DNA of 25,592 nt. It comes from a virus. Positions 1 through 8,229 of this stretch are shown piece after piece. Position numbers and translations under genes: made by a program. The DNA is taken from positions 1-25,592 of IMG/VR virus record IMGVR_UViG_3300011113_000039. The stretch is one strand, 5' to 3'. The first letter of the stretch is position 1. Every line of letters starts with the position of its first letter. Under the pieces are notes generated by a model. That model had not been told where the DNA came from and did not search any database. It saw only the letters and a program-made list of their open reading frames with translations.

Positions 1-1
1 A

Positions 2-778
2 TACCAAAGGTTTGTGGTAGAGCCACCAGAGAACGCTAAAGTCGTTAAAGTAAACTACATGGATAACCCATGGTTTCCTGAAGTGCTAGAGATAGAACGC
101 TTACATAGTGAAAAGACTAACCCTGACTATGCAAACATCTGGGAAGGTGAATGTAAAGCAGCTGTAGATGGTGCTATCTATGCTAACGAGATACGTGAAG
201 CACAAGAGAATAACCGTATTACTACTGTTCCTTATGACCCTATGCTAAAGGTTCATGTAGTTATGGACTTAGGCTTTAATGACTCTATGGCTATCATATT
301 ATGCCAACGTGGTGTATCTGATATACGCATTATTAAATACATAGAAGATAATCATAGAACATTAGACAGTTTCTCATCTGAGATAAGGTCATTAAACTAT
401 AATTGGGGTACAATGTTCTTACCGCATGATGGTAAGTCTAGGGATTATAAGTCAGGTCTGTCAGCAGAAGACATTATGAGGAAACAAGGCTGGAGTGTTC
501 GTATAGTTCCAGTATCAAGTATAGAAGCTGGTATTAAGATAGCTAGGATGCACTTCCATAAATGCTATTTTGATAAGTCTACACAAAGACTATTAGAATG
601 TTTAAAGAATTATAAGAGGTCAATTAACTCATCAACCAATGAACCAGGCGCACCTTTACATGACGAATATAGTCATGGTGCAGACGCATTTAGATATATG
701 GCTACATCTGTAGAGCAAATGAAGAATGAGTCTTGGGGTGGTGAGAAGATAATATATAACAACCGAAGTATCGTATAG
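2..778 (+). CDS. Terminase large subunit, C-terminal part (cut by window edge)
   Basis: Packaging motor subunit that cuts concatemeric phage DNA and drives it through the portal. The reading frame is open to the first bases of the window (YQRF before a GTG at 14), so the ATPase half lies outside and the GTG is not a real start. What is visible is the RNase H-like nuclease half. Numbering from the GTG, there is a WEGE motif near residue 43, an aspartate in VMDLGFND (D85), PHDG (D139) and the C-terminal HDEYSHGADAFRYM (216-229), which together give the acidic cluster expected of terminase nucleases. The portal gene follows after 10 bases, the usual terminase-portal order. The stop TAG overlaps the portal ribosome binding site AGGA. 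The family assignment is secure; the subfamily is not resolved. Confidence 0.92.
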   Translation, partial: YQRFVVEPPENAKVVKVNYMDNPWFPEVLEIERLHSEKTNPDYANIWEGECKAAVDGAIYANEIREAQENNRITTVPYDPMLKVHVVMDLGFNDSMAIILCQRGVSDIRIIKYIEDNHRTLDSFSSEIRSLNYNWGTMFLPHDGKSRDYKSGLSAEDIMRKQGWSVRIVPVSSIEAGIKIARMHFHKCYFDKSTQRLLECLKNYKRSINSSTNEPGAPLHDEYSHGADAFRYMATSVEQMKNESWGGEKIIYNNRSIV

Positions 779-788
779 GAATTTACTG

Positions 789-3014
789 ATGAAAATACAG
801 GACATGGAGATAATTGCACAGATAGAGGCAGAAGAGAATATTGCCTATGGTGTAAATGATAGTGCATTATCTAATGATAGAGCAACAGCGATTGACTATT
901 ATCTAGGACAACCATTCGGTAACGAAGAAGAAGGTCGTAGCCAAGTTGTATCTTATGACGTTCAAGACACGATTGAGTCAGCACTCCCACAACTCTTAAA
1001 AGTCTTTGTAGCCGGTGATAAGGTTGTTCAGTTTGACCCTAAAGGTCCTGAAGACCAAGACGCAGCAGACCAAGAAACAGATTACATTAACCATATCGTG
1101 ATGGAAAAGAACGAAGGCTTCAAGATATTCTACGTATGGTTTAAAGACGCATTACTCTCTAAAAACGGTTATGTAAAAGTATATGCTGAAGAAGAAGAAG
1201 AAGTAGAAGAATACGAATATAAAGGTTTAACAGACGCACAACTACAAATGTTAGCGTCAGATGAGAAGACAGAAGTATTAGAGCATACAGCTTATCCTGA
1301 CCCATCTGTAAACATGGATGCACTTATCCAACAAGCTATGGCAATGGGACAAGACCCATCTACCATTATGCAACCTATGTTACATGACGTTAAGCTCAAG
1401 GTTACAGAAAAGAATACAGAGATTGTTATTGAGAACGTAGCACCTGAAAACATGATGGTATCTGTAGAAGTATCAGGTCCTAACCTACAAGATGCACGTT
1501 TCGTTCAGCACAGAGAAGTCATGCAATTAGCTGACATTGCTGAAACATTTGACAAGCCACTAGAATATATTAAGTCTATCATGTCAGACCTTCGTGATAC
1601 ATTTGAAGAAGAGTCTAATGCACGTGATATTTATGACGAAGAATATGACAGAGCTATTGAGTCTAACGAAGCTCTCGTTAAAGATACATACATTAAGTTA
1701 GATGGTGAAAGACATAGAGTAGTAGTGTTAGGCAATACTATTCTCTACAAAGAAAAATGCGAGTATGTTCCTTTCGCATGTATCACACCAATGATAATGC
1801 CACATAGACATATTGGTCGTTCTTATGCTGACTTGACTATGGACATTCAGCTTATCAAGTCTACACTTATTCGTGGTCAGTTAGATAACATGTATCTAGC
1901 TAACAATGGTCGTTATGCTATCTCTGATAGAGTCAACCTAGACGATATGTTGACAAGCCGTCCAGGTGGTATTGTTCGTGTAGAAGGTGACCCAGGTTCA
2001 GGCATTATGCCTTTATCACATCCACCATTACCAGCATCATCATTCGGTATGGTTGAATACATGGACTCTATGAAAGAGAAGAGAACAGGTATCACAGCAT
2101 ATAACCAAGGCTTAGACTCTAATAGTCTTAACAAGACAGCTAGTGGCGTATCACAGATAATGAACGCTGCTCAACAACGTATAGAGTTAGTAGCTAGAAC
2201 ATTTGCAGAAACAGGTGTAAAAGAACTATTTAAACTTGTTCACAGACTTGTTAGAACTACACTTACTAAACCTGACATTGTTCGTATTAGAAACAAATGG
2301 GTAGAAGTAGACCCAAGAGAATGGGAAGACCGTAAAGACTTATCTATCTCTGTAGGCTTAGGTGCTGGTAATAAAGACCAACAGTTAATGCACTTAACTA
2401 CTATCCTACAAATGCAAAAAGAAGCTATCCAAATTGGTATTACAAACCCAGAAAAGATATACAATGCGTTGGCTAAACTTACACAAAACGCAGGCTTTAA
2501 GAACCCTGAAGAGTTCTGGACTAATCCAGCTAACAATCCACCACAAGCACCACAAGGTCCATCTATAGAAGAACAAGCTATCCAAGCTCAAAAAGAAATA
2601 GATGCTATGAAGGTGCAAGCAGAAAATGCTCGTAAGGCTGCTGAACTAGAAGAACGTCAACGTAAAGATGCTGCTGACTATGAAATGAAACAACGTCAAC
2701 TAGCGTTTGATGAGTGGAAGACTAAACTAGAAAACGATACTAAACTTATGATAGCTGAACTACAAGCTAACAAAGATATCAAGACTACAGCTATGGGTAT
2801 AAAAGGTGCTAATCCAGACACGTTTACTAACTTTGATGAATATGGTCAAGAGCAACCTAATAATGCGTTAGCGTCTCTTGTAGAAGCTATAAACGCTAAT
2901 ATGGCTAAGTTAGTAGAACAACAAACAATGAATCATCAACAAATGGTAGAAACATTAAACAGACCTAAACAAATCGTTCGTGGTCCAGATGGTAAAGCAC
3001 AAGGTGTCGTATGA
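789..3014 (+). CDS. Portal protein, SU10-like
   Basis: Dodecameric channel at the capsid vertex through which DNA enters and leaves. The 741-residue length fits podovirus portals. The N-terminal third has the pattern of the SU10 portal family: a segment around DTIESALPQLLKVF, then GDKVVQFDPKGPEDQDAA, then a WFKDALLSKNGYVKVY segment. An acidic run follows (AEEEEEVEEYEY, near residue 135). The last 150 residues are a charged, glutamine-rich coiled coil with many K/E/Q residues, as in other portals with a long C-terminal helical barrel. The ATG at 789 has AGGA just upstream. The stop overlaps the next start as ATGA. The portal role is well supported by sequence style and by position after the terminase; the SU10 subfamily is recalled from family knowledge, not searched. 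Confidence 0.9.
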   Translation: MKIQDMEIIAQIEAEENIAYGVNDSALSNDRATAIDYYLGQPFGNEEEGRSQVVSYDVQDTIESALPQLLKVFVAGDKVVQFDPKGPEDQDAADQETDYINHIVMEKNEGFKIFYVWFKDALLSKNGYVKVYAEEEEEVEEYEYKGLTDAQLQMLASDEKTEVLEHTAYPDPSVNMDALIQQAMAMGQDPSTIMQPMLHDVKLKVTEKNTEIVIENVAPENMMVSVEVSGPNLQDARFVQHREVMQLADIAETFDKPLEYIKSIMSDLRDTFEEESNARDIYDEEYDRAIESNEALVKDTYIKLDGERHRVVVLGNTILYKEKCEYVPFACITPMIMPHRHIGRSYADLTMDIQLIKSTLIRGQLDNMYLANNGRYAISDRVNLDDMLTSRPGGIVRVEGDPGSGIMPLSHPPLPASSFGMVEYMDSMKEKRTGITAYNQGLDSNSLNKTASGVSQIMNAAQQRIELVARTFAETGVKELFKLVHRLVRTTLTKPDIVRIRNKWVEVDPREWEDRKDLSISVGLGAGNKDQQLMHLTTILQMQKEAIQIGITNPEKIYNALAKLTQNAGFKNPEEFWTNPANNPPQAPQGPSIEEQAIQAQKEIDAMKVQAENARKAAELEERQRKDAADYEMKQRQLAFDEWKTKLENDTKLMIAELQANKDIKTTAMGIKGANPDTFTNFDEYGQEQPNNALASLVEAINANMAKLVEQQTMNHQQMVETLNRPKQIVRGPDGKAQGVV

Positions 3015-5098
3015 CAGTAACCGTCAAGCATAGTAAAACTAATGCTATATCTGACTGGACACAAGCTCAGTTAGACGAGCAAATAGCTTTAGGTAACTTT
3101 CCTGCTGGAACAACATTAGCTAACATTGTATTACCTAGCGATTGGAATAATGACCATACGCTAACAGGTGTAGGCACAATGGCAGAACAAAATGCTAATA
3201 GTGTAGCTATCACAGGTGGCTCTGTAAACGGAACTACAATTGGTGCTACTACAGCATCCACAGGTAAATTTACATCTGTCACCACACCATCTGTTACAGC
3301 AACAACTAACGACCTAACATTAAGTGCTATTAGCACAGGTAATGTCAATTTAGCTACATTAGGTGGAACACAGTTTAAAGCAATAGAAGCTACAGGTTCT
3401 GTAAATATATGGAATGTTCGTGGTGGTGATGGCTCTACAACAAGCCCAAGATTTACTACAGAAGGCACAGGAACAAATATTGCAGGTCAGTTTAATACTA
3501 AAGGAACAGGTGCATTACAATTCTTTAGTGGCAATACAGAGCAAATGCGTATTACTAACACCGCTTCTGCCGTAAACTATGTTCAAGTAACAGGTGCGGC
3601 TACAGGTGCAGCTCCAACAATATCTGCTCAAGGTTCAGATGCTGCAGTAGACTTAACTTTAAATACTAAATCTACAGGCACTTTAAGACTACAATCTAAT
3701 TCAACAACAAGAGTATCAGTTAATTCAGGTGGCACAGTTGCTTTAGGTATTTCAGCTAGTGGTGGTTCAGGTTTACAAGTTATAGCAACAGGCAGTCAAG
3801 TAAACTTTACAACAGTATTAGGTTCAATTACAGGACAAATTCCTACATTAAGTATGGTAAATAGTTCTGATACTAATGTTGGATTAGGTATAGTTACCAA
3901 AGGCACAGGTGCTATAGACCTAGCCGCAGGTAGTAGTGGTGTAAATATAAGTAATGGTGGAACAGTAACAGCAGTAACATTAACAAATGCAGGAACAGGT
4001 TATACTTCATTTCCAACTGCAACTATAGCAGTTCCTACTACCGCAGGTGGTGTGCAAGGTGTAGTAAGTTTTACTCGTATGTATCCATCAGGATATACAA
4101 TAAGTTCAGGTGGCACAGGATACACAGCAGGTGATGTTCTTACTATTGTAGGTGGAACTGCTGTAACAACTGCGGCACAATTAACAGTATCCACTGTATC
4201 TAGTGGTGTAATTACAGCAGTAACAGTATCTGCTGCTAACTCATATACAGCATTACCTACCAATCCTGTATCAGTAACAGGTGGCACAGGAACAGGTGCA
4301 ACATTTAATTTAACATATAGTTTAGGTGCGGCTACAACTATATCCAACGCAGGTTCAGGCTACATAGAACAACCTACAATCACCTTTAGCGGTGGTGGTG
4401 GTAGTGGTGCTGCGGCTTATGCGACTGTGGGTTCTGTGCCAATTATTCGTTCATTAGCAGGTTCTGGTGCTTCAGGATCATCATTATCATTTTATACTCC
4501 TGCGGGCGAATCAGTAAGAATAAATGATCAAGGTGTTGCATCAAGCGGATATGTGCAATTACAAGGAGCATCAGCTACTTCTGGTGGTTCTTATGTAACA
4601 TCTTCTTATCAAAGTTTATATTTATCAGCTACTGGCGGTCAACAAATAGCGTTCTTTACTAATGGTCAAGGTCAAACTAGACAGTTTAATGTAGCCCACA
4701 CAGCATCAGCAGTTAATTATGTGCAGGTGACAGGTGCGACTACAGGTAATAGAGCAAGTATTTCAGCACAAGGTTCAGATTCAGCAGTTGGGTTAAACTA
4801 TGTTACAAAATCAAATGGTGTTCATGCCTTTTACACAAATTCAAATAGCTTACAAGTTGCTATTAGTCATGTAGCAAGCCCTGTAAATTATATTGATTTA
4901 AAAGGTTCTATTGCTACAGCATCTCCTGTAATATCAACAGCAGGTTCAGACACTAACATAGACCTAGCACTAACACCTAAAGGTACAGGTGTGGTAAGAT
5001 TTGGCACATATACAGCTAATATGGCATTAACTGTTCAAGGATATATTGAAATTAAAGATTCAGGTGGTACACTTAGGAAATTAGCAGTAATAGCTTAA
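3011..5098 (+). CDS. Repeat-rich virion fibre/decoration-like protein
   Basis: A 695-residue protein rich in Thr, Ser, Gly, Ala and Val with very few charges and essentially no cysteine, typical of beta-structured phage fibres or head decorations. At least five diverged copies of a roughly 40-residue module end in TKGTG/TKSTG (about residues 127-167, 184-223, 259-300, 564-603, 621-660). Between the third and fourth lies another repeat type built around GTGYT or GSGY (about 314-460), a motif known from phage surface proteins. The C-terminus GYIEIKDSGGTLRKLAVIA resembles a short conserved tail on other phage fibre-like proteins. It overlaps the portal stop by 4 bases and so is probably translationally coupled. 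Its place between portal and capsid genes fits a head fibre as well as a tail fibre; which one is not shown. Confidence 0.72.
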   Translation: MTVTVKHSKTNAISDWTQAQLDEQIALGNFPAGTTLANIVLPSDWNNDHTLTGVGTMAEQNANSVAITGGSVNGTTIGATTASTGKFTSVTTPSVTATTNDLTLSAISTGNVNLATLGGTQFKAIEATGSVNIWNVRGGDGSTTSPRFTTEGTGTNIAGQFNTKGTGALQFFSGNTEQMRITNTASAVNYVQVTGAATGAAPTISAQGSDAAVDLTLNTKSTGTLRLQSNSTTRVSVNSGGTVALGISASGGSGLQVIATGSQVNFTTVLGSITGQIPTLSMVNSSDTNVGLGIVTKGTGAIDLAAGSSGVNISNGGTVTAVTLTNAGTGYTSFPTATIAVPTTAGGVQGVVSFTRMYPSGYTISSGGTGYTAGDVLTIVGGTAVTTAAQLTVSTVSSGVITAVTVSAANSYTALPTNPVSVTGGTGTGATFNLTYSLGAATTISNAGSGYIEQPTITFSGGGGSGAAAYATVGSVPIIRSLAGSGASGSSLSFYTPAGESVRINDQGVASSGYVQLQGASATSGGSYVTSSYQSLYLSATGGQQIAFFTNGQGQTRQFNVAHTASAVNYVQVTGATTGNRASISAQGSDSAVGLNYVTKSNGVHAFYTNSNSLQVAISHVASPVNYIDLKGSIATASPVISTAGSDTNIDLALTPKGTGVVRFGTYTANMALTVQGYIEIKDSGGTLRKLAVIA
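3389..4990 (+). repeat. Protein-coding repeat array with a second repeat family inserted
   Basis: Coding region of the tandem beta modules. Five clear copies share the pattern VNY-x-V-x-G, then IS-x-x-GSD, then T-K-G/S-T-G. A sixth weak copy may lie at residues 513-552. Bases 3950-4393 hold the distinct GxGYT repeats, which split the first array. The copies differ by many synonymous and non-synonymous changes, so this is an old duplication rather than recent slippage. Confidence 0.7.
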
Positions 5099-5116
5099 CT
5101 TTAACAAGGAAATAAC

Positions 5117-5386
5117 ATGGCATTAATTAAATCAGTAGACACAGACTTTGGTATTCCAGCAGAGTATTGGAACATAGGTGCAGTACAAGAGGACTTTAAA
5201 GGTAAAGGCACAGAAGTCACATTCTATGGCTACGCATCTAAAGAAGCTCGTGATGCAGGTAAACAACCCTTATCAGCAGGTAAAGTTCAAATTGCAGGTG
5301 ATGAATATGTAGCAGGTGCAGATAGAGCAGCACTATACGCTATTATCAAACAAAAGCCTGAGTTTGAAGGTGCTGAAGACGCTTAA
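5117..5386 (+). CDS. Small conserved phage protein, unknown function
   Basis: 89 residues, beginning MALIKSVDTDFGIPAEYWNI and ending in an acidic tail (EFEGAEDA). The middle section (VTFYGYASKEARDAGKQPL) looks like a small beta/alpha domain. No signal peptide or membrane segment is seen. AAGGAAA sits at the right distance from the ATG, so the start is clear. The stop overlaps the next ATG by one base (TAATG). I recall similar small proteins beside portal and capsid genes in other podoviruses, which suggests a minor virion or assembly role, but no function is recognised. Real-gene status is strongly supported by ribosome binding site, spacing and codon pattern. Confidence 0.8.
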   Translation: MALIKSVDTDFGIPAEYWNIGAVQEDFKGKGTEVTFYGYASKEARDAGKQPLSAGKVQIAGDEYVAGADRAALYAIIKQKPEFEGAEDA

Positions 5387-5871
5387 TGTATTCATCTGCT
5401 TTTCAAAGTAACGCTTTCCAAAGCAATGCGTTTGAGATAGCAAGAGCAGTATCCGCCATTATTGGTGGTGTAACAGGTAGTCGTAAAAAGAAAAAGCCAC
5501 AAGTTAAGGCAAGACAAAGACGTTTCTTTATAGAAGACAAAGGGCAAATACTTATATTTGCTAATGCTGAACAAGCTCAAGCATGGACTTTAGCACAACA
5601 GCAATTATCTAAGTCTGTTAAGAAGCGTAAGAAAATATCACTTCCTATTGCAGAACCATTAGAGAAGTTAGACATATCACAGATTAAAGATGTCGCTGAA
5701 AAGTATAAGAAGACTACATCTGTAAACAAGCTACTAGAGTCTGGTAGTTATGCTAAAATAGTAACCTTGTATGAAACAATCATACAACAGGACTTCTACA
5801 TACAATCTTTAAGACGTAAGATTGAAGACCAAGATGAAGAAGATATTGCAATGTTACTCATGGCACTATAA
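5386..5871 (+). CDS. Virion-associated protein with N-terminal AFQSN repeats, unknown function
   Basis: 161 residues. The N-terminus carries AFQSN-AFQSN-AFE (residues 5-17), a short repeat I recall from other phage structural-region proteins. A basic stretch follows (RKKKK near 53 and a run of K/R to about 66), then a small domain containing FFIEDKGQILIFAN, a Lys/Leu-rich helical region, and an acidic C-terminus (EDQDEEDIAMLLMAL). The start overlaps the preceding stop by one base and has no strong ribosome binding site, so translation is probably coupled. The basic patch could touch DNA or an acidic partner such as the scaffold; that is inference. No enzymatic motif is visible. Confidence 0.75.
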   Translation: MYSSAFQSNAFQSNAFEIARAVSAIIGGVTGSRKKKKPQVKARQRRFFIEDKGQILIFANAEQAQAWTLAQQQLSKSVKKRKKISLPIAEPLEKLDISQIKDVAEKYKKTTSVNKLLESGSYAKIVTLYETIIQQDFYIQSLRRKIEDQDEEDIAMLLMAL

Positions 5872-5879
5872 GGATAATT

Positions 5880-6152
5880 ATGGTAGATAAAACATTAGAA
5901 GAAGTAAAACGTGGTGAACAAGCAGCAGTTATATTAGAGAACCCTATTTACCAAGAAGCATTACAAAAGGTTAAAGATAGTCTTATTGCTAGTATGGCTA
6001 ATAGCCCATTAGGTGATGAAAAGACCCATAACAGATTAGTTATCGCACTACAATTACTAAATCAAATTAACAAGCAACTTACTGACGTTATGCAAACAGG
6101 TAAGTTAGCAGCTATCCAAACAGATAGACCTAAGTTTAAGATATTTGGGTAA
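5880..6152 (+). CDS. Small helical phage protein, unknown function
   Basis: 90 residues, mostly predicted helix: VILENPIYQEALQKVKDSLI, then a short loop (SPLGDEKTHN), then a second amphipathic helix (LVIALQLLNQINKQLTDVMQ), and a short C-terminal tail ending KFKIFG. The ATG follows AAGGATAATT, a good ribosome binding site. It is the last gene before the terminator at 6157-6191, so it closes the portal-side transcription unit. Proteins of this size with the ENPIYQEA-x-x-K pattern occur near capsid genes in other podoviruses, but I know of no proven role. A small adaptor or assembly factor is possible. Confidence 0.75.
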   Translation: MVDKTLEEVKRGEQAAVILENPIYQEALQKVKDSLIASMANSPLGDEKTHNRLVIALQLLNQINKQLTDVMQTGKLAAIQTDRPKFKIFG

Positions 6153-6156
6153 GGAC

Positions 6157-6191
6157 AAGCCCACTTAAAGCTCACTTCGGTGGGCTTTTTT
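6157..6191 (+). terminator. Intrinsic terminator with two competing 5' arms
   Basis: The 3' arm GTGGGCT (6180-6186) can pair with the near arm AGCTCAC (6169-6175) around a TTCG tetraloop closed by C-G, giving seven pairs with one G-U. It can also pair, extended to 6187, with the upstream perfect 8-base arm AAGCCCAC (6157-6164). Six T residues (6186-6191) follow. It separates the portal-side genes from scaffold and capsid. Confidence 0.85.
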
Positions 6192-6216
6192 ATTGTCTAA
6201 TTTTAAGGAAAATATT

Positions 6217-7203
6217 ATGAGTGACCAAGTCGTAGAACAGTCACCACAAAGCCGATTAGAGGCTATGCTAGGTGATGATATTCAGGATGATGTAAAACAA
6301 CAACAACCTGAAGAACAAAAACCAACAGAGGCTGAAGCAGAATCAGAAGCACCAACGGAAGAAGGTGTTGAAGAAGAAGCTACAGAAGAATCATCAGATG
6401 ATGAAGCTACAGAAGAGGAACAGTCGGAAGATGAAGTTCCTGCCATTCTAAAGCTAAAAGTCAATGGTGAGGAAATTGAAAAGCCACTAGACGAAGTCGT
6501 AGCATTAGCACAACAAGGCTTAGACTACACACAAAAGACACAGCAAGTAGCAGAACAACGTAAAGAGTTAGAAGACTATGCTAAAGGTATACAAGCCCAA
6601 GAAGCTATCTTTAGACAAGAAGTTGAGCTACAAAATGTGTTAATTAATGAAGTCGCACAAATCACAGCATTAGACCAAAAGTTATCTGCCTATCAAAATG
6701 TAAATTGGCAAGAACTTTCTGATAATGACTTTGTAGAAGCACAAAAATTATTTTTTACATATAACCAGTTACAGCAAGAACGTAACCAACTTGTTTCACA
6801 GTTTGAAGCCAAAAAGCAAGAAGTCGTCACAAAGCAAACGCAATTGTTATCTGAGAAGATAGCTAAAGGAAAAGAGATTCTAGCAAAAGAGATACCAAAT
6901 TGGAGTCCTGAGACTAACCAAGCATTGTTATCTACTGGCAAAGAGTATGGCTTTTCTGATGCAGAACTCAATTCAATTGTTGACCCTCGTCACGTAAAGG
7001 TATTGCATGACGCTATGCAATGGCGCAAATTACAAAAGAATCCTACTGTAAAAAATAAGATTGCCAATGCAAAACCAGTTGTGAAACCTGGAGCAAAGGA
7101 CAGCAAAGCGGAAGCCAATTCTAATCACCGTCAATTACGTGAGCAATTACGTAAAACAGGTAAATCAGAAATGGCTGCTAAACTTATTGAAAACATGATT
7201 TAA
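6217..7203 (+). CDS. Scaffolding-like protein
   Basis: 328 residues starting at ATG 6217, preceded by AAGGAA (6205-6210). An in-frame TTG at 6193 lies directly after the terminator T-run and is rejected as the start. The first 90 residues are extremely acidic, with long Glu/Asp-rich runs. The middle (about 115-225) is a Gln/Glu/Lys-rich coiled coil, and the C-terminus is basic (K/R-rich, ending in KLIENMI). An acidic N-terminus, coiled-coil body and basic C-terminus directly upstream of the capsid gene is the standard profile of a capsid scaffolding protein, which directs shell assembly and then leaves. No protease motif is seen. The call rests on composition and position rather than a specific signature. 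Confidence 0.82.
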   Translation: MSDQVVEQSPQSRLEAMLGDDIQDDVKQQQPEEQKPTEAEAESEAPTEEGVEEEATEESSDDEATEEEQSEDEVPAILKLKVNGEEIEKPLDEVVALAQQGLDYTQKTQQVAEQRKELEDYAKGIQAQEAIFRQEVELQNVLINEVAQITALDQKLSAYQNVNWQELSDNDFVEAQKLFFTYNQLQQERNQLVSQFEAKKQEVVTKQTQLLSEKIAKGKEILAKEIPNWSPETNQALLSTGKEYGFSDAELNSIVDPRHVKVLHDAMQWRKLQKNPTVKNKIANAKPVVKPGAKDSKAEANSNHRQLREQLRKTGKSEMAAKLIENMI

Positions 7204-7223
7204 TTTAAAAAGGAAAAGATAAC

Positions 7224-8177
7224 ATGGCAGCATCAGCAACCAATAGTTATACCGGTAAAGGTATAGCAGAGTCTTTTGAAGACGTAATTTTTGATATTTC
7301 TCCAGAAGATACACCATTGCTTTCATTAGCAAAAAGAATGTCAGCAGGTCAAACATACCATCAATGGCAAACAGATGCACTTGCAGCAGCAGGTACTAAC
7401 AGAGCTATTGAAGGTGATGACTCATCATTCGCAACATTAGCAGCAACAACAGTATTAGGTAACTATACTCAAATCTCAAGCAAAACAGTTCAAATTTCAA
7501 ACACTTATGACGTAGTTAAAAAATATGGTCGTAAGTCTGAAGTTGCTTACCAACTTATGAAAGCTGGTAAAGAACTTAAGCGTGACATGGAGTATGCTAT
7601 TGTTCGTAACCAAGCATCATCTGCAGGTGGCGCAGCAACAGCTCGTTCAACAGCAGGTATTGAGTCTTGGATTGTTAATCGTGTATTAGCAACAGGTTCT
7701 ACATCAGGTACAACACCTGGTTTCTCAGGTGGTACAGTTGCAGCACCAACAGACGGTACTTCAGTAACATTCATTGAAGCAGACTTAAAGTCAGCATTAC
7801 AATTAGCATGGACAGACGGTGGTGAACCATCACTTATCCTTATGTCAGCTACAAACAAAGCTCGTTTCTCAGGCTTTGCTGGTATTGCTACTAAGTTCAA
7901 CAACGTTCAAGGTACAACACAAGCTACAATTACTGGCGCAGCAGACGTTTACGTTTCTGACTTCGGTAACCATACTGTGAAACTTGACCGCTTCATGCGT
8001 GACCAAGCTGTTTTATGCGTAGACCCAGGTTATGTTGGCTTAGCTTCATTACGCCCAATGGCTAAAGAAGAATTAGCTAAAACTGGTGACAGCACAAAAT
8101 GGCTCTTAACTGCAGAGTATGCACTTGTGGTTCAAAACCCAGATGCACACGCTAAAGTTCAAAACGTAGGTGCTTAG
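7224..8177 (+). CDS. Major capsid protein, SU10-like
   Basis: 317 residues, forming the icosahedral or prolate shell. The N-terminus has the SU10-type capsid pattern: SFEDVIFDISPEDTPLLSLA near residues 16-35, then a Tyr/His/Trp segment (TYHQWQTDAL), TNRAIEGDD, and a helix with RDMEYAIVRNQ. The C-terminal part carries VYVSDFGNHTVKLDRFMRD and a strand-rich end. It lacks a long N-terminal delta domain, as expected when a separate scaffold is present. AAAGGAAAAG precedes the ATG, the strongest ribosome binding site in the window, and codons are regular, both fitting very high expression. It is followed by a hairpin terminator. The capsid role is near certain from sequence type and position. Confidence 0.92.
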   Translation: MAASATNSYTGKGIAESFEDVIFDISPEDTPLLSLAKRMSAGQTYHQWQTDALAAAGTNRAIEGDDSSFATLAATTVLGNYTQISSKTVQISNTYDVVKKYGRKSEVAYQLMKAGKELKRDMEYAIVRNQASSAGGAATARSTAGIESWIVNRVLATGSTSGTTPGFSGGTVAAPTDGTSVTFIEADLKSALQLAWTDGGEPSLILMSATNKARFSGFAGIATKFNNVQGTTQATITGAADVYVSDFGNHTVKLDRFMRDQAVLCVDPGYVGLASLRPMAKEELAKTGDSTKWLLTAEYALVVQNPDAHAKVQNVGA

Positions 8178-8187
8178 TAACTAGACG

Positions 8188-8196
8188 TGATATAAT
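8188..8196 (+). promoter_or_regulatory. Extended -10 promoter candidate (TGATATAAT)
   Basis: A perfect TGnTATAAT motif in the short gap after the capsid gene. No TTGACA-like -35 is seen, which extended -10 promoters do not need. Transcription would begin near 8203, inside the adjacent hairpin. It could restart transcription for the glycosyltransferase-to-tail genes. In AT-rich DNA such a match can arise by chance. Confidence 0.35.
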
Positions 8197-8227
8197 GGAG
8201 GGAGTTAATTCTCCCTCTGTTATTTTT
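8197..8227 (+). terminator. Hairpin terminator after the capsid gene
   Basis: GAGGGAG (8198-8204) pairs perfectly with CTCCCTC (8211-8217) around a six-base loop, extended by a G-U pair. It is followed by a T-rich but interrupted tract (TGTTATTTTT). It lies 20 bases after the capsid stop and would lower readthrough. GGAGGGAG also resembles a ribosome binding site but sits too far (about 25 bases) from the next ATG. Confidence 0.6.
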
Positions 8228-8229
8228 AT

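Noticed and set aside
3067-3468. Minus-strand open frame of 133 codons within the repeat protein gene
   Set aside because: It mirrors the Thr/Val-rich codons of the plus-strand gene, has no ribosome binding site and would run against a well-supported gene.
3011-5098. CRISPR-like array suggested by repeated ACAGGTGGCACAGG words
   Set aside because: Spacing is irregular, repeats are diverged and they lie in a coding frame, so they are protein repeats.
7547-7903. Minus-strand open frame of 118 codons inside the capsid gene
   Set aside because: Antisense shadow of a highly expressed gene with regular codons; no start signal.
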